A stretch of 60,245 bases of DNA, taken from assembly GCA_902782465.1 (NCBI GenBank), contig CACZNH010000018.1, forward strand, positions 1-60,245, given 5' to 3'. The notes below the pieces were generated by a model. The model made no database searches and was not told the origin of the DNA. It was given only the letters and a program-made list of their open reading frames with translations. Below, in pieces: positions 43,896-53,610 of the stretch; position 1 is the first letter of the stretch; each line of letters begins with the position of its first letter. A program made the translations under genes and the position numbers. The stretch comes from an uncultured Bacteroidales bacterium. GTDB lineage: Bacteria > Bacteroidota > Bacteroidia > Bacteroidales > Muribaculaceae.

Positions 43896-44999
43896 TTACT
43901 TCAGCACTTTGCGAATCATTCTTTTCAGCCTCAGGACGCATTTTGTGAATGACAGGCTACCGTATCGCTTCAGGGTCCAATCGGGCGCCTTACTGTATTT
44001 TTTCCAAAACAGCTCGTAATCCTTAGGCTTGGGAGCAGACCCGTTAATCGAGGGATTATGTCTGATGACCGAAACAGCATCCACCGCGGTCAGTTCCAGG
44101 CCACATTGCTGCAAGAAGTCCAGGCCGCGATTGCTGTAAGCAAGGATTGCGCTGGCACCCTTATCATCCCGCGCCGAGGGCAATGCCTTGACGCCCCACA
44201 GGTCAGCCATCAGGATATCGGCATGACTTTTCCCCTGCTTGCAAGGACAGGCGAAACAAGACTCCCGCATGTTGTGATTGGTCAAATAGCATGCCATGTA
44301 GTCATCATCGTCGTGACGACGCTTCTGCTTGCCGATGACCACAGAATAATCTCGCCACCCGGTTGACTTGTCACGGAAATGGACCTCATTGACATCACCC
44401 CTGCCCTTGAGATAGTTGCGCCACACGCCAGGACTCGGGACACCGTGACAGGCCACCTCGACAGCGACAAGATTGGGGTAATCCTTGCGCAGAAACAGTT
44501 TTAAGCCTGCTATCTGGCATGGTGTTCCCGTGAAGAGCACATCCCGGCCCTGTTTCAGGAATTGCTCGGCTTGAACATAACTGTCACCGATGACCGACTG
44601 GACATACTTGCTGCCACGGAAGGCTGTCAGCCCCTCAAGGGTATCGGTATAACCGTGGACGACTTCCCACTTCTCGTTGAATCGTGCCCCAAAGACGACA
44701 CCTCCGTGCCCGATTATCCGCTCAGCAAAAACCGAAAAGACGCCCCCCGATGAACTCCTGTACCTGATAGTTTCATCAGGGTGGATTGCAGCAAAGCATG
44801 CCAGCGTTTCCTGCTTCTCTTTTTCGTTCAAGAAGGGGCACACCTGCTCGCACAGGTGGCAATCAACGCAGGCATCCGCATCCACATGGGGGTAGAGGAA
44901 TCCGTTCTTGTCCTCGGTCAAGGTAATACATGCCTGCGGGCACCGCCCCACGCATGCTCCGCAACCGCAACACTGTGATTTGTCCTGGATATCAATCAT
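43896..44999 (-). CDS. Fe-S oxidoreductase of the coenzyme F420 hydrogenase beta-subunit family
   Basis: 367 residues. Two N-terminal [4Fe-4S] motifs (CCGCGACVGRCP, residues 10-21; CVDCHLCEQVCP, 44-55), then the FrhB-type N- and C-terminal domains with SSSGGVFS, FTGTPCQIAGL, VEVACHGVPSP and a further CFACPCKQG. In Bacteroidales such proteins sit in polysaccharide clusters, and the cofactor and reaction are unknown; F420 itself is not expected here. Its start overlaps the glycosyltransferase stop by 4 nt. Last gene of the three-gene unit. Confidence 0.85.
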   Translation of the reverse strand: MIDIQDKSQCCGCGACVGRCPQACITLTEDKNGFLYPHVDADACVDCHLCEQVCPFLNEKEKQETLACFAAIHPDETIRYRSSSGGVFSVFAERIIGHGGVVFGARFNEKWEVVHGYTDTLEGLTAFRGSKYVQSVIGDSYVQAEQFLKQGRDVLFTGTPCQIAGLKLFLRKDYPNLVAVEVACHGVPSPGVWRNYLKGRGDVNEVHFRDKSTGWRDYSVVIGKQKRRHDDDDYMACYLTNHNMRESCFACPCKQGKSHADILMADLWGVKALPSARDDKGASAILAYSNRGLDFLQQCGLELTAVDAVSVIRHNPSINGSAPKPKDYELFWKKYSKAPDWTLKRYGSLSFTKCVLRLKRMIRKVLK

Positions 45000-45898
45000 T
45001 TTTTGAAAAAGGCGATAAAACGCTTGATGGCGGGTCTGATAGGATTAGTGAGGTATATCAGGTCGTTCTTCAATATCTTTTTATCATACAAGCGGTTAAT
45101 CTTGTTGATGTAATCACGCTTTTCACCGTCAGGCATTTCCTGCATCCGCTCGAGCGTGGAGACTATCGTCTTGCGGTAACTGTTGAAGAGTCTCTTGGAC
45201 TTCTTGCGGGCAGCAAACTGCCCGCGGCTGTGAGACGACAGGCGAATCAGGACAGAATACATCACGCGGTTGATGGTCAGGCAACGGCGATTGTACAGCA
45301 CCGGCAGCATGAGTTGCCAGTTCTGGCCAGCATCGTGCTCGGTATATATCTGCAGGTCCGGAATAGCCTCTTTCAGCACCTTGGTTTTCATCATATATCC
45401 GCCAGGATTATACCAGTAGCTGTTCTGGCCATACAAGCAGTCTTCAAACAGAGATTCAGCGTATTGACGCTTGGCGTTAATCGTGCGGTTTACCGTGAGG
45501 TCTTCCTCATTGAGATACTCCAGCAAGCACCTGGTCATGCCCACGGTTTCGTCGGTATCCTTCAACGAGTTGACAAGCGTTTCAATGGCATCATCGGTCT
45601 TGTAAAAATCATCGGCATCGGGCCAGACAAAGTAATCACCGGTAATCATTTTCAGGTGATTGTTGATGGCGGCCGATTGTCCCTGGTTGGTCTGATAATG
45701 GTAACAGAGCCTGTATCCACGCTGCTCAAACTTGGAGACATATCGCTGGATGATCTCCTTCGTGTCGTCCACGCTGCCGTCGTCGATGACGTGCATCTCG
45801 ATGGCTGGATAGGTTTGTCGCAGAACCGAATCCAGCAACCGGTGAATATACTTGCCGCAATTATATGTTGGCGTGAGAACGCTAACCAATTTTGACAT
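44996..45898 (-). CDS. Family 2 glycosyltransferase
   Basis: 300 residues. GT-A fold with SVLTPTYNCGKYIHRLLDSV at the N-terminus, VIDDGSVDDT, and the metal-binding DxD region WPDADDFY; the C-terminal part is basic. It adds one sugar from a nucleotide sugar to a lipid-linked glycan at the inner membrane; donor and acceptor cannot be told. It overlaps the flippase gene by 17 nt and the Fe-S gene by 4 nt, so the three are tightly coupled. Confidence 0.88.
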   Translation of the reverse strand: MSKLVSVLTPTYNCGKYIHRLLDSVLRQTYPAIEMHVIDDGSVDDTKEIIQRYVSKFEQRGYRLCYHYQTNQGQSAAINNHLKMITGDYFVWPDADDFYKTDDAIETLVNSLKDTDETVGMTRCLLEYLNEEDLTVNRTINAKRQYAESLFEDCLYGQNSYWYNPGGYMMKTKVLKEAIPDLQIYTEHDAGQNWQLMLPVLYNRRCLTINRVMYSVLIRLSSHSRGQFAARKKSKRLFNSYRKTIVSTLERMQEMPDGEKRDYINKINRLYDKKILKNDLIYLTNPIRPAIKRFIAFFKK

Positions 45899-47516
45899 AT
45901 TTCAGAATTCTTTTCTTGATTAATTCTTGTACTTCAGCCTCGGCCGTGGTGTAAGTAATCGCAAAGATGACAATCGTGGACGAGAAGCCTACTATGATGA
46001 AACGGATAAATCCCTCCTGATAGAAAAGCCTGGGCAGATATGCCACGCCTAATGCCACCAGCGTGATGGGAATAATCGGCAACAATACCTTCTTGAGAAA
46101 ACGGCCAAGGGTAATCTGCTTCACTGTAAGGCCCAACGTGTACACATTGCACAAGCATCCGACAAATACCGCCAGAGCATTATAAATGAAGGCTGAATAG
46201 AGGTTGCCATTATACTTGTACATGATGTACGACACAGGTATCACACTCAAATACAACGTTCCGTTGATCAGGCTGACTCTCTTCACTTTACCCGTTGCAT
46301 GAATGCCCATGACCATGACAACTGACATTAATGCCGAGAAATTGAAGATAATCATCCACCTCACGAGCCAAACGGTGAAATCAGGTACAATCTTGAGCCA
46401 CAACTCAAGGACAAAATGAGTTTCCATGAACACCGGGACCGACACAAGCAACAGTAACAGATAAAGGTACTTGGCCGACATGTAAACGAGTGACGACATC
46501 CTGTCATAGTCTCCCACAGAGAAGGTCTTGACAATCTGAGGCCGCACGGCGGTAGAGATGCCTGAGGTGAATTTCATCACGATGCCCTGCACGGTGAAGG
46601 CAATCGACACTGCAGCGTTGGCAACAAGTCCGAAAAACAGGTTGACAAGTACTATCACACCCTGGGTGCGTGCCATATTGCTCAGATTGCCATACAGGTC
46701 CCACCCCGAGAAGCTGAGCATGGGCTTCAGGATATCCTTGCGCCAAATGAAGTGGAAATGGGACTCAGGATAATGCCTGATACAATAGATGCGGTACAGG
46801 CTCATCATGAAAATGCTCACCGACAAGGAGAGAATGGAATACAGAATCAGTTTATCAAAATCACCGATGACGAGCAAGTACAGTATCAGCAGCCTCAACG
46901 TCACGCCCAGGATATCGAAATAGGCATAAATGTTCATCTTCTCGTGGGCGATGATGACAGCATTATAGGGCACCTGGGTGATGTGCAGCATCGCACCGAT
47001 GATATTGGCCTGATAGACCCATCGGGCAGCCACCATTCGCTCTGGAGGAATCACCATTTTATTCTCGAGGAACCAGAGGCCAACCGTTTCGCCCAACACG
47101 AAGACAAGCAACATGATGCCCAGGTGAATTATCATCGCACTGCTGAAGGTGTCGGACAACTTCTGCTTATCGTTACGGCCCAACTCAAAGGTCAAGAAAC
47201 GGCTGGTAGCACCGCTCATTGACGCCTTGAGGAAGCCCATCATCGTGACGATGCTGCCCACGGCTGAATTGATACCATAATCATCTACACCCAGAACATT
47301 CAGGATGACACGTGAGGCATAGAACCCCACTGCCATGGAAATGAACATCCTGAAATAAAGAGCGATGGCATTCTTGGCCACACGCTTTCCGCTGACAATG
47401 GGTTCGGCCCGTTCTTCAACCTGTTCCCCCTTAGGTTGATTATCGCCTCCCGTCAGCGGCTGCTCTTTTCCAGTCAAGTCAGATGATGGATTGGTGCTAT
47501 TCTCGTTTTCTTGCAT
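45882..47516 (-). CDS. Polysaccharide flippase (Wzx/MOP-type)
   Basis: 544 residues. A hydrophilic N-terminal tail (about 1-45, with a run of Gln/Glu/Asn), then 12-14 membrane helices typical of lipid-linked oligosaccharide exporters. It likely flips a lipid-linked glycan across the inner membrane. First gene of a three-gene operon with its own promoter. With only one glycosyltransferase nearby, the rest of the pathway must be encoded elsewhere. Confidence 0.87.
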   Translation of the reverse strand: MQENENSTNPSSDLTGKEQPLTGGDNQPKGEQVEERAEPIVSGKRVAKNAIALYFRMFISMAVGFYASRVILNVLGVDDYGINSAVGSIVTMMGFLKASMSGATSRFLTFELGRNDKQKLSDTFSSAMIIHLGIMLLVFVLGETVGLWFLENKMVIPPERMVAARWVYQANIIGAMLHITQVPYNAVIIAHEKMNIYAYFDILGVTLRLLILYLLVIGDFDKLILYSILSLSVSIFMMSLYRIYCIRHYPESHFHFIWRKDILKPMLSFSGWDLYGNLSNMARTQGVIVLVNLFFGLVANAAVSIAFTVQGIVMKFTSGISTAVRPQIVKTFSVGDYDRMSSLVYMSAKYLYLLLLLVSVPVFMETHFVLELWLKIVPDFTVWLVRWMIIFNFSALMSVVMVMGIHATGKVKRVSLINGTLYLSVIPVSYIMYKYNGNLYSAFIYNALAVFVGCLCNVYTLGLTVKQITLGRFLKKVLLPIIPITLVALGVAYLPRLFYQEGFIRFIIVGFSSTIVIFAITYTTAEAEVQELIKKRILKYVKIG

Positions 47517-47573
47517 TAATTGTCTAGTTTACCGAATTCAGCCCCTCAGGAACCCACGCAAAGGGCTAAAGTA

Positions 47574-47603
47574 CAAAGGTAACCACATTCAATGATATGA
47601 CAA
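47574..47603 (-). promoter_or_regulatory. Promoter of the polysaccharide cassette
   Basis: Minus strand: TTG at 47603-47601, a 19-nt spacer, TACCTTTG at 47581-47574. Leader of about 50 nt to the ATG at 47516. Confidence 0.62.
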
Positions 47604-47657
47604 AATGTTTTAGCGAAAAATTGGCCAAATGATTGTTTTTGCCATGATTCAAAAAAA

Positions 47658-47695
47658 ACCATGCCGCAGGGGCTTGATGACCCTTGCGGCATGGT
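47658..47695 (-). terminator. Terminator of the fumarate reductase operon
   Basis: A 15-bp stem (ACCATGCCGCAGGGG at 47658-47672 with 47681-47695, one G-U) followed on the minus strand by eight consecutive Ts. Classic intrinsic terminator, 30 nt after the frdB stop. Confidence 0.9.
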
Positions 47696-47725
47696 GATAG
47701 ATGTTGATTAATGAACCTGAGCGGG

Positions 47726-48481
47726 TTAGTCACTGCACTTGGCGCAGATGAACTCGCGGTTCAGGCGGGCGATGTTGCTCAGCTTGATGTTCTTGGGGCA
47801 CTCGGCGGCACAGGCACCGGTGTTGGTGCAGTTACCGAAGCCCAGCTCGTCCATCTTGGCAAGCATGGCCTTCACGCGACGCTTGGCCTCGGCACGGCCC
47901 TGGGGCAGCAGTGCGAACTGGCTCACCTTGGCGCTGAGGAACAGCATGGCCGAACCGTTCTTGCAGGCAGCAACACAGGCACCGCAGCCGATGCAGGTTG
48001 CGCTGTCCATGGCCTCGTCGGCGGCCTCCTTGCTGATGGGGATGGCGTTGGCATCCTGGGCACCGCCCGTCTGGAAGCTAACGTAACCGCCGGCCTGCTG
48101 AATCTGGTCAAAGGCGTTGCGGTTCACCATCAGGTCCTTAATCACAGGGAACGCTGCCGAGCGCCAGGGCTCAACGGTGATGGTGTCACCGTCCTTGAAG
48201 CGGCGCATGTAGAGCTGGCAGGTGGTTGCACCCGTTGCGGGGCCGTGGGGGTGTCCGTTCACATAGAGCGAGCACATGCCGCAGATACCCTCGCGGCAGT
48301 CGTGGTCAAAGGTCACAGGCTCCTCACCCTTCTCGATGAGTTGCTCGTTAAGGATGTCCATCATCTCCAGGAAGGAGGTGTCGGTGGGAATGTCGCGCAT
48401 CTCGTAGGTCTCAAAGCGGCCCTCGGCATGTGCGTTGGCCTGACGCCAAACCCTAAGTTTGAAACTTATATTCGTATCCAT
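47726..48481 (-). CDS. frdB: Fumarate reductase/succinate dehydrogenase iron-sulfur subunit
   Basis: 251 residues. The [2Fe-2S] region has [18 protein letters not shown] with a later TTCQL; the C-terminal ferredoxin-like half has [16 protein letters not shown] and CAAECPKNI for the [4Fe-4S] and [3Fe-4S] centres. It passes electrons from the quinol site in FrdC to the flavin in FrdA. Last gene of the frdCAB operon, 32 nt after frdA. Confidence 0.95.
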   Translation of the reverse strand: MDTNISFKLRVWRQANAHAEGRFETYEMRDIPTDTSFLEMMDILNEQLIEKGEEPVTFDHDCREGICGMCSLYVNGHPHGPATGATTCQLYMRRFKDGDTITVEPWRSAAFPVIKDLMVNRNAFDQIQQAGGYVSFQTGGAQDANAIPISKEAADEAMDSATCIGCGACVAACKNGSAMLFLSAKVSQFALLPQGRAEAKRRVKAMLAKMDELGFGNCTNTGACAAECPKNIKLSNIARLNREFICAKCSD

Positions 48482-48513
48482 TGTATTCGATGAATTTTTT
48501 AAAGGGTGGTTGA

Positions 48514-50514
48514 TTATGACTTGTAGTTACGCGTCTGGACCTTGATGGCCTCGTAGTGGAGCGGCTCCTTGATGAGCGTGGGAGCGGTCTCATCGTTGCC
48601 GTTGTACTTCCAGCAGGCGACATAGAAGAAGTTCTCGTCGTCGCGCTTGGCCTCGCCTTCCTCGGTCTGGTGCTCCTCGCGGAAGTGGCCACCGCAGCTC
48701 TCATGACGGTTCAGGGCGTCATAGGCAATCAGCTCGCCCATGGTGATGAAGTCACGCAGGCGGAATGCCTTATCCAACTCGACGTTCATGCCCTCTTGGG
48801 TGCCGGGGATGAACAGGTTGGTCTCGAACTCCTTGCGCAGGTCTTTGAGCTTCTGCAATGCGGTCTCCAGGCTCTCCTTGGTGCGTGCCATGCCCACGTA
48901 GTCCCACATCACGTTACCCAGCTCCTTGTGGATGCTGTCCACCGAGCGCTTGCCGTGGATGCTCATGAGGTTGTCGAGGTTGGCCTGAACCTTCTTCTCG
49001 GCGGCCTCAAACTCGGGCGCGTCGGTCGAGAAGTGAGGCACACTGATCTGGTCGCTCAGGTAGTTCTGGATGGTGTAAGGCAACACGAAGTAACCGTCGG
49101 CCAGACCCTGCATCAGTGCCGAAGCACCCAGGCGGTTGGCACCGTGGTCGCTGAAGTTGCACTCACCGATGGCGAACAGACCCTTGATGCTGGTCTGCAA
49201 CTCATAATCTACCCAGATGCCGCCCATCGTGTAGTGGATGGCGGGATAAATCATCATGGGATTGTAGTACTTCACGCCGTTGATCTCGTTGGCGAGCTCG
49301 CCGGGATTGACGTCGGTGATTTCCTCATACATGTCAAACAGGTTGCCGTAGCGCTGGCGAATCACGTCGATGCCCAGGCGGTTGATGGCCTCGCTGAAGT
49401 CGAGGAACACGGCCTTGCCGGTGTTGTTCACGCCATAGCCCTTGTCGCAGCGCTCCTTGGCGGCGCGGCTGGCAACGTCACGGGGCACGAGGTTACCGAA
49501 GGCGGGATACCTACGCTCCAGGTAGTAGTCGCGCTCCTCCTCGGGGATGTCACTGCCCTTGATTTGGCCTGCCTGCAGCTTCTTGGCGTCCTCGATGTTC
49601 TTGGGAACCCAGATGCGGCCGTCGTTACGCAGCGACTCACTCATCAGCGTCAGCTTGGACTGCTTGTCGCCGTGAACGGGGATGCAGGTGGGGTGAATCT
49701 GAACGTAGGCGGGGTTGGCGAAGTAGGCACCGTGGCGATAGCAGGCCATGGCAGCCGAGCAGTTGCAACCCATTGCGTTGGTGCTCAGGAAGTAGGTGTT
49801 GCCGTAACCGCCGGTGGCGATAACCACGGCATGGGCGGCAAAGCGCTCGAGCTTACCGGTCACCAGGTTCTTGGCGATGATACCGCGGGCACGGCCGTCG
49901 ATGATGACCACGTCGTGCATCTCATAGCGGTTGTAGCTCTTCACCTTGCCAGCGTGAATCATGCGGTTCAGGCTCGAGTAGGCACCCAGCAGCAGCTGCT
50001 GACCGGTCTGACCCTTGGCGTAGAACGTGCGGCTCACCTGAGCGCCACCGAACGAACGGTTGGCCAGCAGGCCGCCATACTCGCGGGCGAAGGGAACACC
50101 CTGTGCCACGCACTGGTCGATGATATTGTTGGACACCTCGGCCAGGCGGTAAACGTTGGCCTCGCGGGCGCGGTAGTCACCACCCTTGACGGTGTCATAG
50201 AACAGGCGGTAAACCGAGTCGCCGTCGTTCTGGTAGTTCTTGGCTGCGTTGATACCACCCTGTGCGGCAATCGAGTGAGCGCGGCGGGGTGAATCCTGGA
50301 TGCAGAAGTTCAATACGTTAAATCCCATCTCGCCCAGCGTGGCGGCTGCCGACGCACCTGCCAGACCAGTACCCACGACGATGATGTCGAGTTTGCGCTT
50401 GTTGGCGGGGTTGACGAGTTTCTGGTGAGCCTTATAGTTGGTCCATTTCTCAGCGATGGGTCCCTCGGGAATCTTGGAATCGATGGGCTGAGCGTTGATT
50501 TTGGTTTCTTCCAT
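48514..50514 (-). CDS. frdA: Fumarate reductase/succinate dehydrogenase flavoprotein subunit
   Basis: 666 residues. FAD-binding [19 protein letters not shown] near residue 45-65, [20 protein letters not shown] for flavin attachment, active-site region [20 protein letters not shown], and a long C-terminal domain. The length and the [15 protein letters not shown] segment fit the single-cytochrome (type B) enzyme of Bacteroidales, which reduces fumarate to succinate as the terminal electron sink of fermentation. Middle gene of frdCAB. Confidence 0.96.
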   Translation of the reverse strand: MEETKINAQPIDSKIPEGPIAEKWTNYKAHQKLVNPANKRKLDIIVVGTGLAGASAAATLGEMGFNVLNFCIQDSPRRAHSIAAQGGINAAKNYQNDGDSVYRLFYDTVKGGDYRAREANVYRLAEVSNNIIDQCVAQGVPFAREYGGLLANRSFGGAQVSRTFYAKGQTGQQLLLGAYSSLNRMIHAGKVKSYNRYEMHDVVIIDGRARGIIAKNLVTGKLERFAAHAVVIATGGYGNTYFLSTNAMGCNCSAAMACYRHGAYFANPAYVQIHPTCIPVHGDKQSKLTLMSESLRNDGRIWVPKNIEDAKKLQAGQIKGSDIPEEERDYYLERRYPAFGNLVPRDVASRAAKERCDKGYGVNNTGKAVFLDFSEAINRLGIDVIRQRYGNLFDMYEEITDVNPGELANEINGVKYYNPMMIYPAIHYTMGGIWVDYELQTSIKGLFAIGECNFSDHGANRLGASALMQGLADGYFVLPYTIQNYLSDQISVPHFSTDAPEFEAAEKKVQANLDNLMSIHGKRSVDSIHKELGNVMWDYVGMARTKESLETALQKLKDLRKEFETNLFIPGTQEGMNVELDKAFRLRDFITMGELIAYDALNRHESCGGHFREEHQTEEGEAKRDDENFFYVACWKYNGNDETAPTLIKEPLHYEAIKVQTRNYKS

Positions 50515-50549
50515 TTGTCTAAGAAATTTAATAGGTTAATACTCAGCGA

Positions 50550-51206
50550 TTAGAGGGCAAAGAACCAGGTAAAGTAGCAAGCCTCTACAGCAAACAGGAT
50601 AAACACGATGCTTGCCCACCACCTGGAGATGCACTGCCAGCGGGGAATCCACTTGTCGTTGGCAGTTCCCAGGGTCTGGAAAGCGCTCCAGAAACCGTGG
50701 CTGATGTGGAACCACAGGGCGGCAAAGCCGATCAGGTAAACGGGCAATACCCACAGGTGGCTGAAGGTAGCCTGCAGGTAGCTCGTGCCGTTCATCACAT
50801 GGTCACCCATGAGCTCGGGCAGCTGCATCTTGGCCCAGAACTGCACCAGGTGGAGAATCATAAAGCAGCAGACGATGATACCCAGAACGAGCATGTTCTG
50901 TGACGCCCACTCTACTTCTTTGGGCTTGGAGGTCACATTGTAGCGGTTGTTACCGCGCGCCTTGCGGTTCTGCAACGTGAGCCAGAAGGCGTAGATGATG
51001 TGAATAGCAAATCCGCCTGCCAGGATCAACGTACCCAGCACGGCATACCAGTTGGCACCGAGGAACTCGCAGATGGCGTCATAAGCGTCAAAGCTAATGA
51101 GGGCCACCGCATTCATCAGCGCATGGAAAGTGACGAATAGAACGAGGAAGAGGCCGGTAACCGACATCACCACCTTACGTCCTACAGATGAATTAGTTAA
51201 CCACAT
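50550..51206 (-). CDS. frdC: Fumarate reductase/succinate dehydrogenase cytochrome b subunit
   Basis: 218 residues with five membrane helices, as in the type B diheme anchor. Histidines likely to bind heme occur in the helices (FHALMNAVA, GGFAIHIIYAFWL, MILHLVQFW, FHISHGFW). It takes electrons from menaquinol and holds FrdAB on the membrane. First gene of the operon, preceded by a consensus promoter with a leader of about 55 nt. Confidence 0.93.
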   Translation of the reverse strand: MWLTNSSVGRKVVMSVTGLFLVLFVTFHALMNAVALISFDAYDAICEFLGANWYAVLGTLILAGGFAIHIIYAFWLTLQNRKARGNNRYNVTSKPKEVEWASQNMLVLGIIVCCFMILHLVQFWAKMQLPELMGDHVMNGTSYLQATFSHLWVLPVYLIGFAALWFHISHGFWSAFQTLGTANDKWIPRWQCISRWWASIVFILFAVEACYFTWFFAL

Positions 51207-51268
51207 AAAAATTGATGATTTTTTAGTTATTAATTGATTGTTGTTTCGTTAATTCACACATTATCCCG

Positions 51269-51298
51269 CAAAGGTAACGATTATTTTTCATTTTTCAA
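51269..51298 (-). promoter_or_regulatory. Promoter of the fumarate reductase operon
   Basis: Minus strand: TTG at 51298-51296, a 19-nt spacer, TACCTTTG at 51276-51269. Confidence 0.68.
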
Positions 51299-51485
51299 CC
51301 CCAAAATCCCAAAAACCTGCCCCAAGACCGATTTTCCGAACAAGAAAAACCGCCACCAATTGGCCCGAATCGACATTTTTTCCCAATTTCGGACAAATAA
51401 GAACCCTCTATTCCCAAAATTTTACCAAATTTGGGGATTAGGAAGATTTTCTACTAAGCGGATGTCCAAAGGATGTCATGGAATG

Positions 51486-51764
51486 TCACTTGTCGCCGTA
51501 ATGACCTTTCAGCGAGATGACAAATACGGTGATGATTTCATCCTCAATTCGATAAATCAGCCGTGAACTCTTGTTGATTCTACGGCTCCAATAGCCTTCA
51601 AGGTCGCCCCTTAGCTGCTCGACCTTGCCCGTGCCTGTTGTGGGGTGTTCACACAATTCCTCGAAAAGCGCTGCAATCTTGAGCAGTGTTTTCTTCTGGC
51701 CGGATTTGCGCCATTCGTCAAGATGGCGCTCGGCTTCGGGCGTGAGGACAAGTTTGTATCTCAT
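51486..51764 (-). CDS. YoeB/Txe-family mRNA interferase toxin
   Basis: 92 residues. RelE-superfamily fold with the YoeB/Txe ending FVISLKGHYGDK and the core GDLEGYWSRRINKSSRLIYRI. Such toxins cut mRNA in the ribosome when not held by the antitoxin. The gene start overlaps the antitoxin stop by 4 nt (ATGA), the usual antitoxin-first arrangement. Complete. Confidence 0.9.
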   Translation of the reverse strand: MRYKLVLTPEAERHLDEWRKSGQKKTLLKIAALFEELCEHPTTGTGKVEQLRGDLEGYWSRRINKSSRLIYRIEDEIITVFVISLKGHYGDK

Positions 51765-52066
51765 AAGCCCAAACGTTCGCGGATTTCATCCATGGTATAG
51801 GCTCTGCCCTGGCCCTCGTTCATCTCCTGAATGCCGCGACGGACAGACTCCATATTTTCTGGTTTATCAAACCACTTATCGTCTGACGGAGAAGGGTTTT
51901 CATGCACTTCGACCGAAATGCTGTTGGCCTTGGCAATCAGTATTTGCTCAATGTAAGCCTTAAGGCTACGGCCCTGAGCCACAGCCATAATCGAAAGTTT
52001 CTGCAACACCTCAACCGGCAGGTCAATGTTTTTCCTCTTAATCGTCGTTTCCATATTGTCAATCAT
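51761..52066 (-). CDS. Antitoxin partner of the YoeB-type toxin, ribbon-helix-helix-like
   Basis: 101 residues from the ATG at 52066 (MIDNMETTIKRKN); the second ATG at 52054 (METTIKRK) gives 97 residues and a longer leader, and either may be right. The N-terminus (IDLPVEVLQKLSIMAVAQGRSLKAYIEQIL) looks like a ribbon-helix-helix DNA-binding domain. The acidic C-terminus should wrap the toxin. It differs from the Phd/YefM antitoxins often paired with YoeB. The open frame extends to 52120, but that part lies inside the promoter. Confidence 0.82.
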   Translation of the reverse strand: MIDNMETTIKRKNIDLPVEVLQKLSIMAVAQGRSLKAYIEQILIAKANSISVEVHENPSPSDDKWFDKPENMESVRRGIQEMNEGQGRAYTMDEIRERLGL

Positions 52067-52078
52067 CTTTTCTCGCTG

Positions 52079-52116
52079 CAAAGATATATAATATATTTTA
52101 TATACACAATATATCT
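52079..52116 (-). promoter_or_regulatory. Toxin-antitoxin promoter with overlapping palindromic operator
   Basis: Minus strand: TTG at 52109-52107, a 20-nt spacer, TATCTTTG at 52086-52079. The palindrome AGATATAT (52082-52089) / ATATATCT (52109-52116) covers the -7 and -33 boxes, as expected for an operator bound by the antitoxin or its complex. Confidence 0.6.
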
Positions 52117-52331
52117 CCAAAAAAAAACAAAGATTTTGACAACAGAAACCTCAACAAGGACAACTTTTGGCCATTCCTGTCATGACAAGCTGCAAGCAGG
52201 TTTGACGCCATCATTTGTTCATCCACAGGCACTTTCAACCAGTGGCAAAACGATGACACAACACCGAGAAACAAAGAATGATATTTATATCAACAGAACA
52301 GCCCCTTTGATGTAAGTGATTCTTTTATATC

Positions 52332-53357
52332 CTACTTCCCTTTACTATGGATTTCGAAATGCTCTTTCAGAAATCTCGCGACACCATCATAACCAGGAAA
52401 TATGGTTGAAGCATTATATCCCATTTTTTCAATATGAGAATAAATATCATTTGCAGCATCTTGTGGGATAGTTATTTGGTAAAGGTAAGTCCTTTCTTTA
52501 GCCTTTATTTCTCTCAAATAAGAATCAAGTTGTTCATCCAGCGAATGCCTATCGATTTCTGGCTTAAGATGCAGTTTCATCTTCCCATCATCGTCTAACA
52601 TTCCTGGATAGACAGACTTCCAAAATGTGAACACTCCCTTTTGCGCACAAAGATTATCATTATTATGATATCTCGGCTGAATGATATGTAAACGATCTTT
52701 TGATGGTTTTACTATTACCACATCAATATTCAAAGCCCAAATCTCCATATTATATTTTGGAGAATAGATTTCACCATTCTCTTGGGCCTTTAATGCATTA
52801 ATTGGGTCGAAAATTTCCTTTGGATCATTGTAAACACCTGTAGAAGCAAAATATAAAGCGACATAAATGTCATGAGTCCAATCAAGCAAACGAGTCTTGA
52901 CTCCATGGTGTTGAGCAAGTGCAGCTAACTCCCAATACTTTTGGGGAATCCATTTTGATTCAAGCAATAATGATTCAACATCAATACCTGGGATGAAAGA
53001 ATTACGAAGCGACTCAATATGAGGAATATATAAACCACAAGTATCACAAGCCCTAAAGAAATCTTGCAATAATCGATACTCTTGTTGAACTTGGGCTAAC
53101 TCAGTTAAAGAAAGAAGAATCAATTCTTTTTGCTCAACATCTGAAAAGGATTCAAAATTCTTTATGTTTTCAAGAACTAAATTGCCTCTAAGAGCAGTAG
53201 GAACTAATTTATATTTTTCAGTTGAATGCCCACGAAAAATAAAATGTTCATCAAATAAATCATACAACTCTCCTTTGTAAGAGATGGCTTTAATAAAGTC
53301 ATCTGCATTCTCATAATGGATTGTCTTGATATATGGAGACTCTTGTACGTGTAGCAT
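52332..53357 (-). CDS. FRG-domain protein
   Basis: 341 residues, no signal peptide. FRG domain with its name-giving motif IFRGHS (40-45) and the second hallmark HHGVKTRLLDWTHDIYVALYFA. The domain occurs in accessory and defence-associated genes of bacteria, but its chemistry is not settled. Codon use is A+T-rich and unlike the flanking core genes. It follows a 56-codon ORF by 29 nt, and that pair shares a promoter. The C-terminal 100 residues have no recognised domain. Confidence 0.85.
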   Translation of the reverse strand: MLHVQESPYIKTIHYENADDFIKAISYKGELYDLFDEHFIFRGHSTEKYKLVPTALRGNLVLENIKNFESFSDVEQKELILLSLTELAQVQQEYRLLQDFFRACDTCGLYIPHIESLRNSFIPGIDVESLLLESKWIPQKYWELAALAQHHGVKTRLLDWTHDIYVALYFASTGVYNDPKEIFDPINALKAQENGEIYSPKYNMEIWALNIDVVIVKPSKDRLHIIQPRYHNNDNLCAQKGVFTFWKSVYPGMLDDDGKMKLHLKPEIDRHSLDEQLDSYLREIKAKERTYLYQITIPQDAANDIYSHIEKMGYNASTIFPGYDGVARFLKEHFEIHSKGK

Positions 53358-53386
53358 AGTTCATTTTAGTTTAGTTTATCATACTA

Positions 53387-53557
53387 TCACATTTGTGATT
53401 TCTGTATTGCTTCTAACCATTTTGCAAAATACTTGGCATCATCAACTTGTCGACAATAAAAGTCGGCTACAACAGGATGAAAAATTGCTCTAATTGATTG
53501 CTTGATTGCTTGAATGAGAAACTCTCTCCTGATGTCATTTATATTGTCATTTTCCAT
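53387..53557 (-). CDS. Small ORF (56 aa) upstream of the FRG gene
   Basis: Reads MENDNINDIRREFLIQAIKQ... to ...FAKWLEAIQKSQM with a TGA stop at 53387; mostly helical, charged, with no signal peptide. It is too short for routine ORF calling. Support: it starts about 18 nt after the predicted transcription start, has a proper ATG and stop, and ends 29 nt before the FRG start on the same strand. No family recognised. It may be a regulator, a partner or an antitoxin-like protein for the FRG product. Confidence 0.6.
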   Translation of the reverse strand: MENDNINDIRREFLIQAIKQSIRAIFHPVVADFYCRQVDDAKYFAKWLEAIQKSQM

Positions 53558-53580
53558 AATATATCATAGTATAATGGAAA

Positions 53581-53610
53581 CAAAGGTACAGATTCAGTTT
53601 GGAATTGCAC
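53581..53610 (-). promoter_or_regulatory. Probable promoter of the small-ORF/FRG unit
   Basis: Minus strand: TACCTTTG at 53588-53581, with GTG rather than TTG 19 nt upstream. The -7 box is ideal, the -33 imperfect. Confidence 0.45.
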
